From NCBI RefSeq assembly GCF_037572775.1, contig NZ_JBBHKA010000001.1, positions 3,596,001-3,660,000 of the forward strand: 64,000 bases of DNA. The letters are read 5' to 3'. The DNA comes from Ramlibacter sp. PS4R-6 (GTDB lineage Bacteria > Pseudomonadota > Gammaproteobacteria > Burkholderiales > Burkholderiaceae_C). Position 1 is the first letter of the stretch. The number at the start of each line of letters is the position of its first letter. Positions 40,287 to 48,446 of the stretch are shown here, in pieces. The notes under the pieces are model-generated. The model searched no databases, was not told the DNA's origin, and worked only from the letters and a program-made list of their open reading frames with translations. The translations under genes and the position numbers were made by a program.

Positions 40287-42251
40287 TCAGTCGGTTCGCG
40301 CGATGACGCGGGCGTGCTCGCTGATGCCGATGACGTTGAAGAACGCGGCCACGAGGCGGTGCACCTCGATGTACTGCACCTGGCGGCCTTCGGCCTGGCG
40401 GGCCGTGACCCAGTTGAGCAGCGTGCCCGCCGCCGAGAAGTCGATGCGGATGAGCCGAGCGCAGGAGATGACGATGACGTCCGCGCCCAGCGTCTTGGCC
40501 TCGAGCATGTCGAGCGCTTCGGTGGCGTCGCCGAGGATCTGGCCCGCGAGTTCCACGGTGGAGATGTTCGACATCTGCGAGCTGGGGCCGGCGGTGGCCG
40601 TGTCGCCGTACAGGCTGGACAGGCCCGAGGTGATCGAATCGCGGAAGGCCTCGCCGATGATGGTGTGGCCGGCGACGTAGCTGCCGTCGGCCTGCAGCGG
40701 CTTGTATTCGCAGCGCGCGCTTTCCCACGACGGCGGCGAGACCTCGTAGGTCACGCAGTAGTCCAGCGCGACCAGCTCGAACTCGTCGGGGCGGTGCATG
40801 ACGCGCAGCACCTCCATGCGCAGCTTCCACCACGCCGGGTTCACGCCCTTGTCGCCCGAAGGCGTGGCGTCCTTGAGCACGCGCTCGAAGTTGTCGGCGC
40901 CGATGAAGCGCAATTGCACCGGCTGCGACGCCCACTGCGTGAACTGCTTGGTCAGCGGCTCGATCGCGCCTTCGTCGATCGCATTGAGCTTGGCGAACGA
41001 GAGCTTCCACGGCGCGGTCGCCTTGGCCAGCGCCGCGTTCATGGCCGCGATGGACTGCGTGCCCAGCGTGGGCGGCGACGTCCAGTTGGCGATGGCCTGC
41101 GGGGCGCCCGCGGGCGCCGCGGGCGGCGCCGCCGTCATGCGGCCCACCGCCTCGGGGATGGAGAACCACTGCGGCGCCGAGCGGCCGAAGCGGCCGGCGA
41201 AGTCGATCGCGGCCGTCTCGAAGCGGTCCTGCTGGCCGGTGGCGCGGTACAGGTCGAACAGCGTCAGCCAGGTTTCGTCATGGTCGACGCGCGGGCCCGT
41301 CGGCGCGAGCACTTCGAGCAGGCCGGCTTCGGCGCCCGCATCGTCGCCATTGGCGAAACGGATGGAGGCTTCTTCCAGTTCGGGGTCGTGCGCGAACTCG
41401 TCGACGTCGATGGCGAAGAGCTTCGACGCGGAAAAGCCCGTGGTGCCGCCGGGCTCCGACGAAGGGCCGGCCGACGACGCCATCGGCGAGAACACCGGCG
41501 CGCCGGGCCGCACGCTCGGTGCCGACACGGGCGCGGCCTTCTGCGGTGCGGCGGGCTGCGGGGCGGCCCGCTGCGCGGCAGGCTGCGCCACCGGCGCGGC
41601 GGGCGGCTGCGCCACGCGCGCGGCGGGCGCTGCCACCGGCGGCGTCGCCGGCGTTTGCGGCAGCGCGCTGGGCGCGACGAAATCCGGCATCAGCTCGGCG
41701 GGCTCGGTCGTCGCCGCCGGTGCCGCCGCCGGCTCGAGCGGAGAGGGCTCGGTCTTGATGTACGCGGTGGAGCGCAGCGCGCCGGACGAGCCCGCCGGGC
41801 GCGCGGCGGCCGGCGCGCCCGACGGCGCCTCGGACTGCTGCGAGGACACCTGGAAGCTGCCGGTGGTGTTCAGGCGGCTGGAGTTGTCGCCATGTTTGGT
41901 CTTCCACCACTGCATGGACATCTGCGCCTCGATCTCGTCGATCTTCTTGAGCGTGGTGGCGCGGTCGTCGGGCTTCGACGGCATGGAGCTCTGGAAGAAC
42001 GACGGGCGCGCGGCCGGGTCCTGCCCGGCCATCACCTCGCTGCGGCGCATCTTGCGCAGCATGTCGAACTCGCGCTTGCGCACGAAGTCGTTGCGCCGCT
42101 TGCGCTCGATCATCTCCTTCAGCATCTGCTTGCTGTAGGAGCTTTCGCGGTCGCTGTCGGGCTGGTCGAGGTCGGCCCAGTTCGTCGTCGGGTTCTTGAC
42201 GAACTTGACGACCTTCGAAAGCAATCCGGATCCGTCGTCCTTGGTTGCCAT
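40287..42251 (-). CDS. STAS-domain protein with long Pro/Ala-rich linker
   Basis: 654 residues. Residues about 35-75 are a highly charged helix (KQMLKEMIERKRRND). A low-complexity Ala/Pro/Gln linker spans about 140-265. A helical repeat region at 288-360 (DPELEEASIRFANGDDAGAE) resembles the TPR-like C-terminal part of FimV; this is a weak likeness. The C-terminus (about 560-650) looks like a STAS domain (VIVISCARLIRIDFSAAGTLLNWV), the fold of anti-sigma antagonists. No membrane segment is seen. It follows dksA after 38 bases and ends 223 bases before mraZ. Function unknown. Confidence 0.7.
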   Translation of the reverse strand: MATKDDGSGLLSKVVKFVKNPTTNWADLDQPDSDRESSYSKQMLKEMIERKRRNDFVRKREFDMLRKMRRSEVMAGQDPAARPSFFQSSMPSKPDDRATTLKKIDEIEAQMSMQWWKTKHGDNSSRLNTTGSFQVSSQQSEAPSGAPAAARPAGSSGALRSTAYIKTEPSPLEPAAAPAATTEPAELMPDFVAPSALPQTPATPPVAAPAARVAQPPAAPVAQPAAQRAAPQPAAPQKAAPVSAPSVRPGAPVFSPMASSAGPSSEPGGTTGFSASKLFAIDVDEFAHDPELEEASIRFANGDDAGAEAGLLEVLAPTGPRVDHDETWLTLFDLYRATGQQDRFETAAIDFAGRFGRSAPQWFSIPEAVGRMTAAPPAAPAGAPQAIANWTSPPTLGTQSIAAMNAALAKATAPWKLSFAKLNAIDEGAIEPLTKQFTQWASQPVQLRFIGADNFERVLKDATPSGDKGVNPAWWKLRMEVLRVMHRPDEFELVALDYCVTYEVSPPSWESARCEYKPLQADGSYVAGHTIIGEAFRDSITSGLSSLYGDTATAGPSSQMSNISTVELAGQILGDATEALDMLEAKTLGADVIVISCARLIRIDFSAAGTLLNWVTARQAEGRQVQYIEVHRLVAAFFNVIGISEHARVIARTD

Positions 42252-42289
42252 GGCGGGTCGTCAGGGGTACTGCGGTGCGAGGGGGACCT

Positions 42290-43228
42290 TCAGTCCCCGA
42301 ACATCTTCTGCTTCAGCTCGCGGCGCTGCTGCGCCTCGAGCGAGAGCGTCGCGGTGGGCCGCGCGAGCAGGCGCGCGACACCGATCGGCTCGCCCGTCTC
42401 GTCGCAGTAGCCATAGTCGCCGGCGTCGATGCGCGCGATCGACTGCTCGATCTTCTTGAGCAGCTTGCGCTCGCGGTCGCGCGTGCGCAGCTCCAGCGCG
42501 TGCTCCTCCTCGATCGTCGCGCGGTCGGCCGGGTCCGGCACGATCACCGTGTCCTCGCGCAGGTGTTCCGTCGTCTCGCCGGCGCTGTTCAGGATGTCTT
42601 CCTTCAGGGCCAGCAGCTTCAGGCGGAAATACGCCATCTGCTTGTCGTTCATGTACTCGCTGTCGGGCATGGCGAGCACTTCCTCGTCGCTCATCTCCTC
42701 GGCCGACTTCGACTTCCAGTTGTTGGCGAGCTTCGGGTCTTTCTTGATCGCCACCAGGGGCGGCGGGTTCAGCACATTGGACATCGTGGGGGTGTAGCTT
42801 GCTTTGGCGGCCATGGACGCCTGCACCGGCTGCGGGGGGGCCACCGGCACGGGCGCTGACCGCGCCGCTTGTTTGTCGGCCCTTGGAGGCGCCGCGGGCG
42901 CCTTCACGGGTACTGCGGGGGCGGGCGCCGCCTTGGCGGGCGCCGCCGGCTTGGTGGCGGCTTTCGCCGGCGCCTTCACCGGGGCCTTGGCGGGCGCTTT
43001 CGCGACCGGCTTGGCCTTGGGCGGGGGCGCCTTCTTCGCGGCGGGCTTGGCGGCCTTGGCCAGCGCCTTCGCCAGGGGTTTCTTCGCAGGCGTTTTCTTC
43101 GCGGGCGCCTTGGCGGCCTTCTTGGCCGGCGCCTTCTTTGCCGCAGGCTTCTTGGCCGCCGGCTTGGAGGTCTTGGCCGCCGGCTTTTTCGCGGCCGGCT
43201 TGGCTTTCGCCTTCGATTGGGGCTTCAC
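42290..43228 (-). CDS. dksA: RNA polymerase-binding factor DksA with histone H1-like N-terminal tail
   Basis: 312 residues from a GTG at 43228 with AGGAG seven bases upstream. Residues 1-145 are almost entirely Lys, Ala and Pro (PAAKKPAAKT-type repeats), like bacterial histone H1-like proteins. Residues about 155-312 are DksA: the coiled coil with tip motif D232-P-A-D235-R-A237 and LELRTRDRERKLLKKIEQS. The zinc-finger cysteine positions are C275, T278, S296 and A299, so only one of four cysteines remains. DksA enters the RNA polymerase secondary channel and mediates the ppGpp response. The tail could add DNA or RNA binding; that is inference. Confidence 0.9.
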   Translation of the reverse strand: MKPQSKAKAKPAAKKPAAKTSKPAAKKPAAKKAPAKKAAKAPAKKTPAKKPLAKALAKAAKPAAKKAPPPKAKPVAKAPAKAPVKAPAKAATKPAAPAKAAPAPAVPVKAPAAPPRADKQAARSAPVPVAPPQPVQASMAAKASYTPTMSNVLNPPPLVAIKKDPKLANNWKSKSAEEMSDEEVLAMPDSEYMNDKQMAYFRLKLLALKEDILNSAGETTEHLREDTVIVPDPADRATIEEEHALELRTRDRERKLLKKIEQSIARIDAGDYGYCDETGEPIGVARLLARPTATLSLEAQQRRELKQKMFGD

Positions 43229-43506
43229 TTCCCGTCTCCTCGCGCCCGCTGCTTCGGCACGGCCGTGCCGCCCGTCCGCAGGCTGTCCTCGTTGTTGCGC
43301 TCGATCGCCTTCATCAATGCGGGTTATACCCTGATTGCCCTTGGGCGGAGCCTCGCGGTTGGGGTTTTCACCCTCGGGCTGCGCCTCGCGCCTGCCGAAT
43401 GGGAAAGCCATCAGTTGCAGAATCGAGACAATCATTTTCCAGCGCCCCAACCCCTCTTTTTGGAAGGGCGCTAGCCTAACCGATCCTGGGAAGGCTCAAC
43501 GCCCTT
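43229..43506 (-). promoter_or_regulatory. dksA leader region
   Basis: 278 bases between the cobW-family stop and the dksA GTG. It holds the dksA ribosome-binding site AGGAG (43240-43236), a 7-bp hairpin with an 18-base loop (AGCGCCC 43441-43447, GGGCGCT 43466-43472), and a possible 29-codon upstream frame (43225-43314) whose TGA overlaps the dksA GTG. The frame of dksA itself stays open back to 43450. I see no convincing -35/-10 pair. Confidence 0.4.
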
Positions 43507-44562
43507 TCACGCGGGCAGCAGGCACTGTTCGAGGCCCTGCAGGAAGATGTCCTTGGGCAGCTCGATGCCGATGAAGACCATCTTGCTGGTCCGTTGCTCG
43601 CCGGCCTGCCACTCGGGGCCCAGGTCGCTTCCCATCAGCTGGTGCACGCCCTGGAAGATGACCTTGCGCTCGGTCCCCTGCATGTACAGCACGCCCTTGT
43701 AGCGCAGCATGCGCGGGCCGTAGATGTTCACCACCGCGCCCAGGAAGTCCTCGAGCTTCGCGGCATCGAAGGGTCGGTCGGACTTGAACACGAAGCTCTT
43801 GACGTCGTCGTCCACGTGGTGGTGGTGCGGGTGGTCGCAATGCTCGCCATGCTCGTGGTCATGGTCGTGGTGGTCGTGATCGTGGTCGTGGTGGGCGTGG
43901 TCGTCTTCCTTCAGGAAGTCCGGGTCGATGTCCAGCTTGGCGTTCAGGTTGAAGCCGCGCAGGTCGAACACCTCCTTCAGCGCCACCTCGCCGAAGTGCA
44001 CCGGCTTCATCGGCGCGCGCGGGTTCATGTGCTTCAGGCGGTGCACCAGCGCGTCGACTTCGTCCTTCGCGGCCAGGTCCGTCTTGCTGATGAAGATCTG
44101 GTCGGCGAAGCCCACCTGCCGGCGCGCCTCCTGGCGGTCGTCCAGCTGCTTGTCCGCGTGCTTGGCGTCGACCAGCGTGATGATCGAATCGAGCAGGAAG
44201 CTCTCGGCGATCTCGTCGTCCATGAAGAAGGTCTGCGCGACGGGGCCGGGGTCGGCCAGGCCCGTGGTCTCGATCACCACGCGCTCGAAGTCGAGCATGC
44301 CCTTGCGCTTCTTGGCGGCGAGCAGCTGCAGCGTGGCGCGCAGGTCCTCGCGGATCGTGCAGCAGATGCAGCCGTTGCTCATTTGCACGATCTGTTCCTT
44401 CGTCTCGGTGACGAGGATGTCGGAGTCGATGTTCTCTTCGCCGAACTCGTTTTCGATGACGGCGATCTTCTGGCCATGGGCTTCGGACAGCACGCGCTTG
44501 AGCAGCGTCGTCTTGCCCGAGCCCAGGAAGCCGGTGAGGATGGTGGCGGGGATGAGGCTCAT
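43507..44562 (-). CDS. CobW/COG0523-family G3E GTPase (metal chaperone type)
   Basis: 351 residues. Walker A GFLGSGKTTLLKRVL near the N-terminus, metal-binding GCICC in NGCICCTIRED, and the GTPase specificity motif SKTD. A histidine-rich loop (about 217-248) carries roughly 15 His alternating with Asp and Glu, then the CobW C-terminal domain. The family moves zinc or other metals into client proteins at the cost of GTP. No Zur target such as a zinc transporter is adjacent, so the metal is not proved. dksA, whose zinc finger is lost here, lies downstream. Confidence 0.9.
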   Translation of the reverse strand: MSLIPATILTGFLGSGKTTLLKRVLSEAHGQKIAVIENEFGEENIDSDILVTETKEQIVQMSNGCICCTIREDLRATLQLLAAKKRKGMLDFERVVIETTGLADPGPVAQTFFMDDEIAESFLLDSIITLVDAKHADKQLDDRQEARRQVGFADQIFISKTDLAAKDEVDALVHRLKHMNPRAPMKPVHFGEVALKEVFDLRGFNLNAKLDIDPDFLKEDDHAHHDHDHDHHDHDHEHGEHCDHPHHHHVDDDVKSFVFKSDRPFDAAKLEDFLGAVVNIYGPRMLRYKGVLYMQGTERKVIFQGVHQLMGSDLGPEWQAGEQRTSKMVFIGIELPKDIFLQGLEQCLLPA

Positions 44563-44571
44563 GCGGGAAGT

Positions 44572-45756
44572 TTAGGCTTTCCGCTGGACCACGAGGCCCT
44601 TGAGGTATTCGCCTTCGGGGAAGTTCAAGGTCATCGGGTGGTCCGGCGCGGCCGAGAGCCGCTCGACGATGTAGCCGTCCACCTGCGCGTCGGCGCCGGC
44701 CGAGGCGACGATCTTGTGGAAGAGGTCGGCGGAGATGCCGCCCGAGCACGAGTAGGTGAACAGCACGCCGCCGGGCTCGAGCAGCTTCAGCGCGAGCCGG
44801 TTGATGTCCTTGTAGGCCCGTGCCGCGCGTTCGGCGTGCGCGGCCGTGGGGGCGAGCTTGGGCGGGTCGAGCACGATGGCGTCGAAGGTGCGCCCTTCCT
44901 CGATGAACCGGCGCAGCGACGCGTTGACGTCGGCGTCGAGGAAATCCGTTCGGGCGGCGTCGAAGCCGTTCAGGGCAACGTGCGCGCGGGCGCGCTCCAG
45001 CGCCGGCGCCGACGAATCGATCGAGGTCACGTGCCCGGCCCCGCCGGCCAGCGCCGCGATGGTGAAGCCGCCGGTGTAGCAGTAGCAATTGAGCACGCGC
45101 TGCGACTTCAGGCGCGCGACGTCGTCCCGGAACTTGCGCCGGTTGTCGCGCTGGTCCAGGTAGAAGCCGGTCTTGTGGCCCGTGGCGACGTCCAGCGTCA
45201 GGCGCCAGTCGTGTTCGCGGATCGTGATCTCCGTAGGCCCTTCGCCGCGCAGCCAGCCAGTGGCGCTCTCCATGCCCTCGAGCGAGCGGGCGTTCGCGTC
45301 GGAGCGCTCGTACAGCTTCGCCAGCCCGGTGGCCGCAAGCAGCGCATCGGCGATCACCGGCTTCCAGCGCTCGGCGCCGGCCGAGAGGAACTGCGCCACC
45401 AGCGTGTCGCCATAGCGGTCCACGACCAGCCCGGGCAAGCCGTCCGACTCGCCGTGCACCAGGCGCATGCCGTCGCTGGCGATGGCGAAGCGCTCGCGCG
45501 CGCGCACGGCCTTTTCGCACAGCGCCGCGATGAACGCCGCGTCGATGCGCTGCGACTCGTCGAAGCTCCAGGCCCGGGCACGGATCTTCGATTGCGGGCT
45601 GAACGCGGCCCAGGCGAGGAACTCGCCCTCCGCGGAATCGATGCGTACCGTTTCGCCGGCATCGCCGCCGCCCTTCGCGATGGCGCTGTCGAAAACCCAC
45701 GGATGTTGTCTCCGCAGCGACCTTTCCTTGCCAACCCTCAGTCGAATCGTCTTCAT
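44572..45756 (-). CDS. rlmI: 23S rRNA (cytosine1962-C5)-methyltransferase, RlmI type
   Basis: 394 residues. N-terminal PUA-like domain (starts IRLRVGKERSLRRQHPWVF), a middle domain, and a Rossmann methyltransferase domain with VLNCYCYTGGFTIAALAGG and the catalytic LDPPKLAP. A conserved cysteine lies in TYSCSGGIS. It methylates C1962 of 23S rRNA using SAM. It lies nine bases upstream of the cobW-family gene and diverges from the 7TM/GGDEF gene across 32 bases. Confidence 0.92.
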   Translation of the reverse strand: MKTIRLRVGKERSLRRQHPWVFDSAIAKGGGDAGETVRIDSAEGEFLAWAAFSPQSKIRARAWSFDESQRIDAAFIAALCEKAVRARERFAIASDGMRLVHGESDGLPGLVVDRYGDTLVAQFLSAGAERWKPVIADALLAATGLAKLYERSDANARSLEGMESATGWLRGEGPTEITIREHDWRLTLDVATGHKTGFYLDQRDNRRKFRDDVARLKSQRVLNCYCYTGGFTIAALAGGAGHVTSIDSSAPALERARAHVALNGFDAARTDFLDADVNASLRRFIEEGRTFDAIVLDPPKLAPTAAHAERAARAYKDINRLALKLLEPGGVLFTYSCSGGISADLFHKIVASAGADAQVDGYIVERLSAAPDHPMTLNFPEGEYLKGLVVQRKA

Positions 45757-45788
45757 TGGCGTTATTCTCGGCGCAAGGAGTCGGGGGT

Positions 45789-47483
45789 ATGCGGAAGATG
45801 CTGCGCGCGTGGGCGATCGCGGCCCTGCTGGGGCTGGGGGCGTGCGCGTGCGCGTTCGCCGCCCACCAGCCGCTGCAGCTCGACGTCGCGAAGGACCAGC
45901 CGGTCCCGCTCGCCGAGGCCGGCACGGCCTGGATCGACGAAAGCGGCCAGGCCTCCCCCGAGATGGTCGCCGACGGCACCGGGATCACCTGGTCGCCGAT
46001 GGCCCAGGGCGGCGTCTACCGCATCGCGCCCGGCAAGACGCTGTGGGTTCGCTTCACGGTCATCGTCCCCGGCACCGAACGCTGGTACCTGCAGATCCCC
46101 TACCCCGCCGTCGACAAGGTGACGCTGTACGGGCTGGAGGGCACGGGCGGCTGGGGCCAGGAGGCCGGCGACACGATCGCAGTGGGCGACTGGCCGGTGC
46201 CGCACCGCTTCCCGCTGCTGCCGCTGGCGCCCGGGCCGCAGCAATACCTGGTGCGCATCCAGAACACCCACAGCTTCGGCGCGCCGCTGGAGTTCGTGAG
46301 CGACGCGCACCTGCTGCGCGATGCGCAGCAAAGCTCGGTGATCCTGGGCATCTACTTCGGCCTCGCCGGCCTGGCGATGGTGCTGGCCATGATGAGCGCG
46401 GTGTCGCTGCGCGACCGCAGCTACGCCCTGTACGCGGTCAGCGTGCTGTTCATGGCCCTCACGCAGGCCTCGCTCACGGGCATCGCGGGCCTGAACCTGT
46501 GGCCCGACGCGCCCTGGTGGAACGACTTCTCGGTGCTGGCCCTGCCCGTGCTGGGCGTGGGCTCCCTGCAATGGTTCTTCTCCGAGGTGGTGTCGATGCG
46601 CGAGCGCTCGCGCCTGCTCCACTACACGATGGCCGCGCTGGGCTGGCTGTCGCTCGCCGCCGCGGCGGGCATCGCGCTGATGGACCCGGCCCTGCGCGTG
46701 AAGATCATGGTCGGGTACATCTCGGTCGCCGGCACGATCGGGCTGCTCGCGGTGCTGTGGGCGGCGCGCCGCGGCGACCGCTGGGCATCGTGGCTGCTGG
46801 TCGGGTCGCTGCCGGTCGCGATCGGCGCCACGTTCCCCATGCTGCGCGCATCGGGCGTCATCCCCGTCGGCTTCTGGGCCACCCACGGGATGCAGCTGGG
46901 CATGAGCTTCGAGCTGCCCATCGTGCTGCTGATCCTGATCCTGCGCAGCGAACAGCGGCGCGAGCACACGCGGCGCCTGCAGGGCTTCGACAAGATCGAC
47001 CCGGCCACGGGCCTGCTGAACGCCACCACCTTCGTCGGCGGCCTGTCGCGCATGATGGCGCGCTCGCAGCGGCTGAAGTACCAGAGCGCGGTGCTGGTGG
47101 TCGACATCATCAATGCCGACCAGATCCGCCGCAACTACGGCGCGCGTTCGTCGGAGGAGCTGCCGCTGCAGGTCGCGGGCCGCCTGCTCGCGTCGGCGCG
47201 CGACATCGACGCCGTGGCGCGCCTGGGCGAGCACCGGTTCGGGATGCTGATCGAAGGGCCGCTCAGCCCCGAGGACGCCGCCTCCGAAGGCCCGCGCATC
47301 GTCGCGCGCTGCCTGATGCCGTTCAAGGACAAGCCGATCGAATGGGTGGCCCACGTGCGCGTGGCGCAGACCATCGTGCCCACGCAGCGCGCCGACGCGA
47401 AGCAGGTGGTGGAGCGGCTGGAGGCGCTGCTGGCGAACGTGTCGCCGGAGAGCAAGCGGGCCGTCTTTACTTTGACGAGCTGA
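45789..47483 (+). CDS. 7TM-DISM sensor protein with degenerate GGDEF domain
   Basis: 564 residues from ATG 45789 with AAGGAG eight bases upstream. Signal peptide at 1-25 (a lipobox-like LGAC ends at C19, but a lipoprotein is less likely). An extracytoplasmic 7TMR-DISM extracellular domain spans about 28-180, seven membrane helices about 183-385, and a GGDEF-like domain about 400-560. The domain starts with the normal DPATGLLN (404-411), but the active-site loop reads GEHRF at 480-484 instead of GGDEF. It probably does not make cyclic di-GMP and may be a receptor for it or a scaffold. The ligand is unknown. Confidence 0.82.
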   Translation: MRKMLRAWAIAALLGLGACACAFAAHQPLQLDVAKDQPVPLAEAGTAWIDESGQASPEMVADGTGITWSPMAQGGVYRIAPGKTLWVRFTVIVPGTERWYLQIPYPAVDKVTLYGLEGTGGWGQEAGDTIAVGDWPVPHRFPLLPLAPGPQQYLVRIQNTHSFGAPLEFVSDAHLLRDAQQSSVILGIYFGLAGLAMVLAMMSAVSLRDRSYALYAVSVLFMALTQASLTGIAGLNLWPDAPWWNDFSVLALPVLGVGSLQWFFSEVVSMRERSRLLHYTMAALGWLSLAAAAGIALMDPALRVKIMVGYISVAGTIGLLAVLWAARRGDRWASWLLVGSLPVAIGATFPMLRASGVIPVGFWATHGMQLGMSFELPIVLLILILRSEQRREHTRRLQGFDKIDPATGLLNATTFVGGLSRMMARSQRLKYQSAVLVVDIINADQIRRNYGARSSEELPLQVAGRLLASARDIDAVARLGEHRFGMLIEGPLSPEDAASEGPRIVARCLMPFKDKPIEWVAHVRVAQTIVPTQRADAKQVVERLEALLANVSPESKRAVFTLTS

Positions 47484-47484
47484 T

Positions 47485-47520
47485 GTCATCCCGGCGAAGG
47501 CCGGGACCCAGTGGCTTTAT
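47485..47520 (+). repeat. REP-like palindromic repeat, copy 2
   Basis: Matches the element at 3656-3691 at 33 of 36 positions. The hairpin CCCGGC-GAAG-GCCGGG (47490-47505) is kept, with a changed loop base. It fills the gap between two convergent genes. The TAA stop of xerC (47519-47517) is made by the repeat's CTTTAT end. Confidence 0.75.
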
Positions 47521-48446
47521 TTTCGTTTTCGCTGCGCCCGCGGGTGCGCGGCGTCGTAGGCCTTGGCCAGGTGCTGGAAGTCCAGCCGCGTGTAGACCTG
47601 CGTCGTCGTGATGTTCGCGTGGCCCAGCAGCTCCTGCACCGCGCGCAGGTCGCCGCTGGATTGCAGCACGTGGCTCGCGAACGAGTGGCGCAGCATGTGC
47701 GGATGCACCGGCGTCGCCAGGCCGGCGATGCGGCTGCGGCGCTTCAGGCGCGCCCAGATGCTTTGCGCGGTCAATCGCGTGCCGTGGCGGCCGGTGAAGA
47801 GGGCCGGCGTCGGCTGCGCCCCGCGTGCGGCCAGCCAGTGCTGCAGCGCCTGCGCGGCCTTCGTGCCGACGGGCACCGTGCGCCGCTTGCTGCCCTTGCC
47901 GAGCACGTGCGCCTCGCCGGCCTCCAGGTCGACCCAGCCGCGTGCCTGCGTGCTCGCAGCGACATCCAGGCCCACGAGTTCACCCACGCGCAGGCCGCAG
48001 CCGTACAGCAGTTCCACCATCGCCGCATCGCGCGCTTCGAGCCACGGGTCGGCGTCGCCGTCCTCGAATTCCGCGAGGCGCACGGAGTCGTCCACCGACA
48101 GCGCCTTGGGCAAGGGCTTCGGCGCCTTGGGCGCCCGCACGTCGACGACGGGGTTGCTCGCGACGACGCCTTCGCGTCCCAGCCAGTTGTAGAAGCCGCG
48201 CCAGCCCGAGAGGATCAGCGCGATGCCGCGGCCGCTGCGCCCGCCCGAATGCATCTGCGCGACCCAGCGGCGGATGTGGGCGGAGGTGACGCGCTCGAAC
48301 TCGACGCCGGCCTGCTTCGCGAACTCCGAGAGCTTCGCCAGGTCCAGCGCGTACAGCTCCACGGTGCGCTGCGCCAGCCGCTTTTCCACGCGCACGTGTT
48401 CCAGATAGCGCTCGATCCGGGCGGCGCCATCGGCCACGAGCGTCAC
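47517..48446 (-). CDS. xerC: Tyrosine recombinase XerC
   Basis: 309 residues from a GTG at 48446 that overlaps the DUF484 stop (GTGA). N-terminal SAM-like domain (about 1-100). The catalytic domain has the first Arg in GCGLRVGELVGL, then HMLRHSFASH (His and second Arg), LGHANITTTQVY and the nucleophile Tyr in QVYTRL. With XerD it resolves chromosome dimers at dif near the division septum. Third gene of the coupled dapF-DUF484-xerC set. Confidence 0.95.
   Translation of the reverse strand: MTLVADGAARIERYLEHVRVEKRLAQRTVELYALDLAKLSEFAKQAGVEFERVTSAHIRRWVAQMHSGGRSGRGIALILSGWRGFYNWLGREGVVASNPVVDVRAPKAPKPLPKALSVDDSVRLAEFEDGDADPWLEARDAAMVELLYGCGLRVGELVGLDVAASTQARGWVDLEAGEAHVLGKGSKRRTVPVGTKAAQALQHWLAARGAQPTPALFTGRHGTRLTAQSIWARLKRRSRIAGLATPVHPHMLRHSFASHVLQSSGDLRAVQELLGHANITTTQVYTRLDFQHLAKAYDAAHPRAQRKRK

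Noticed and set aside
42800-43225. Apparent tandem DNA repeat
   Set aside because: The repetition is the Lys/Ala/Pro codon pattern of the DksA tail, not a mobile or satellite repeat.
43229-43450. N-terminal extension of DksA to an upstream start
   Set aside because: The frame is open, but the GTG at 43228 has a well-spaced AGGAG and the extension has no recognisable sequence.
43441-43472. Hairpin after the CobW-family gene as a terminator
   Set aside because: Seven base pairs with an 18-base loop and no T-run on the minus strand; too weak to call.
43797-43915. Apparent GTGGTC simple repeat
   Set aside because: It encodes the His/Asp loop of the CobW-family protein.
43594-46122. Long plus-strand open frame of about 840 codons
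   Set aside because: Antisense to the CobW-family gene and rlmI, both of which have clear motifs; low-complexity Val/His/Arg composition.
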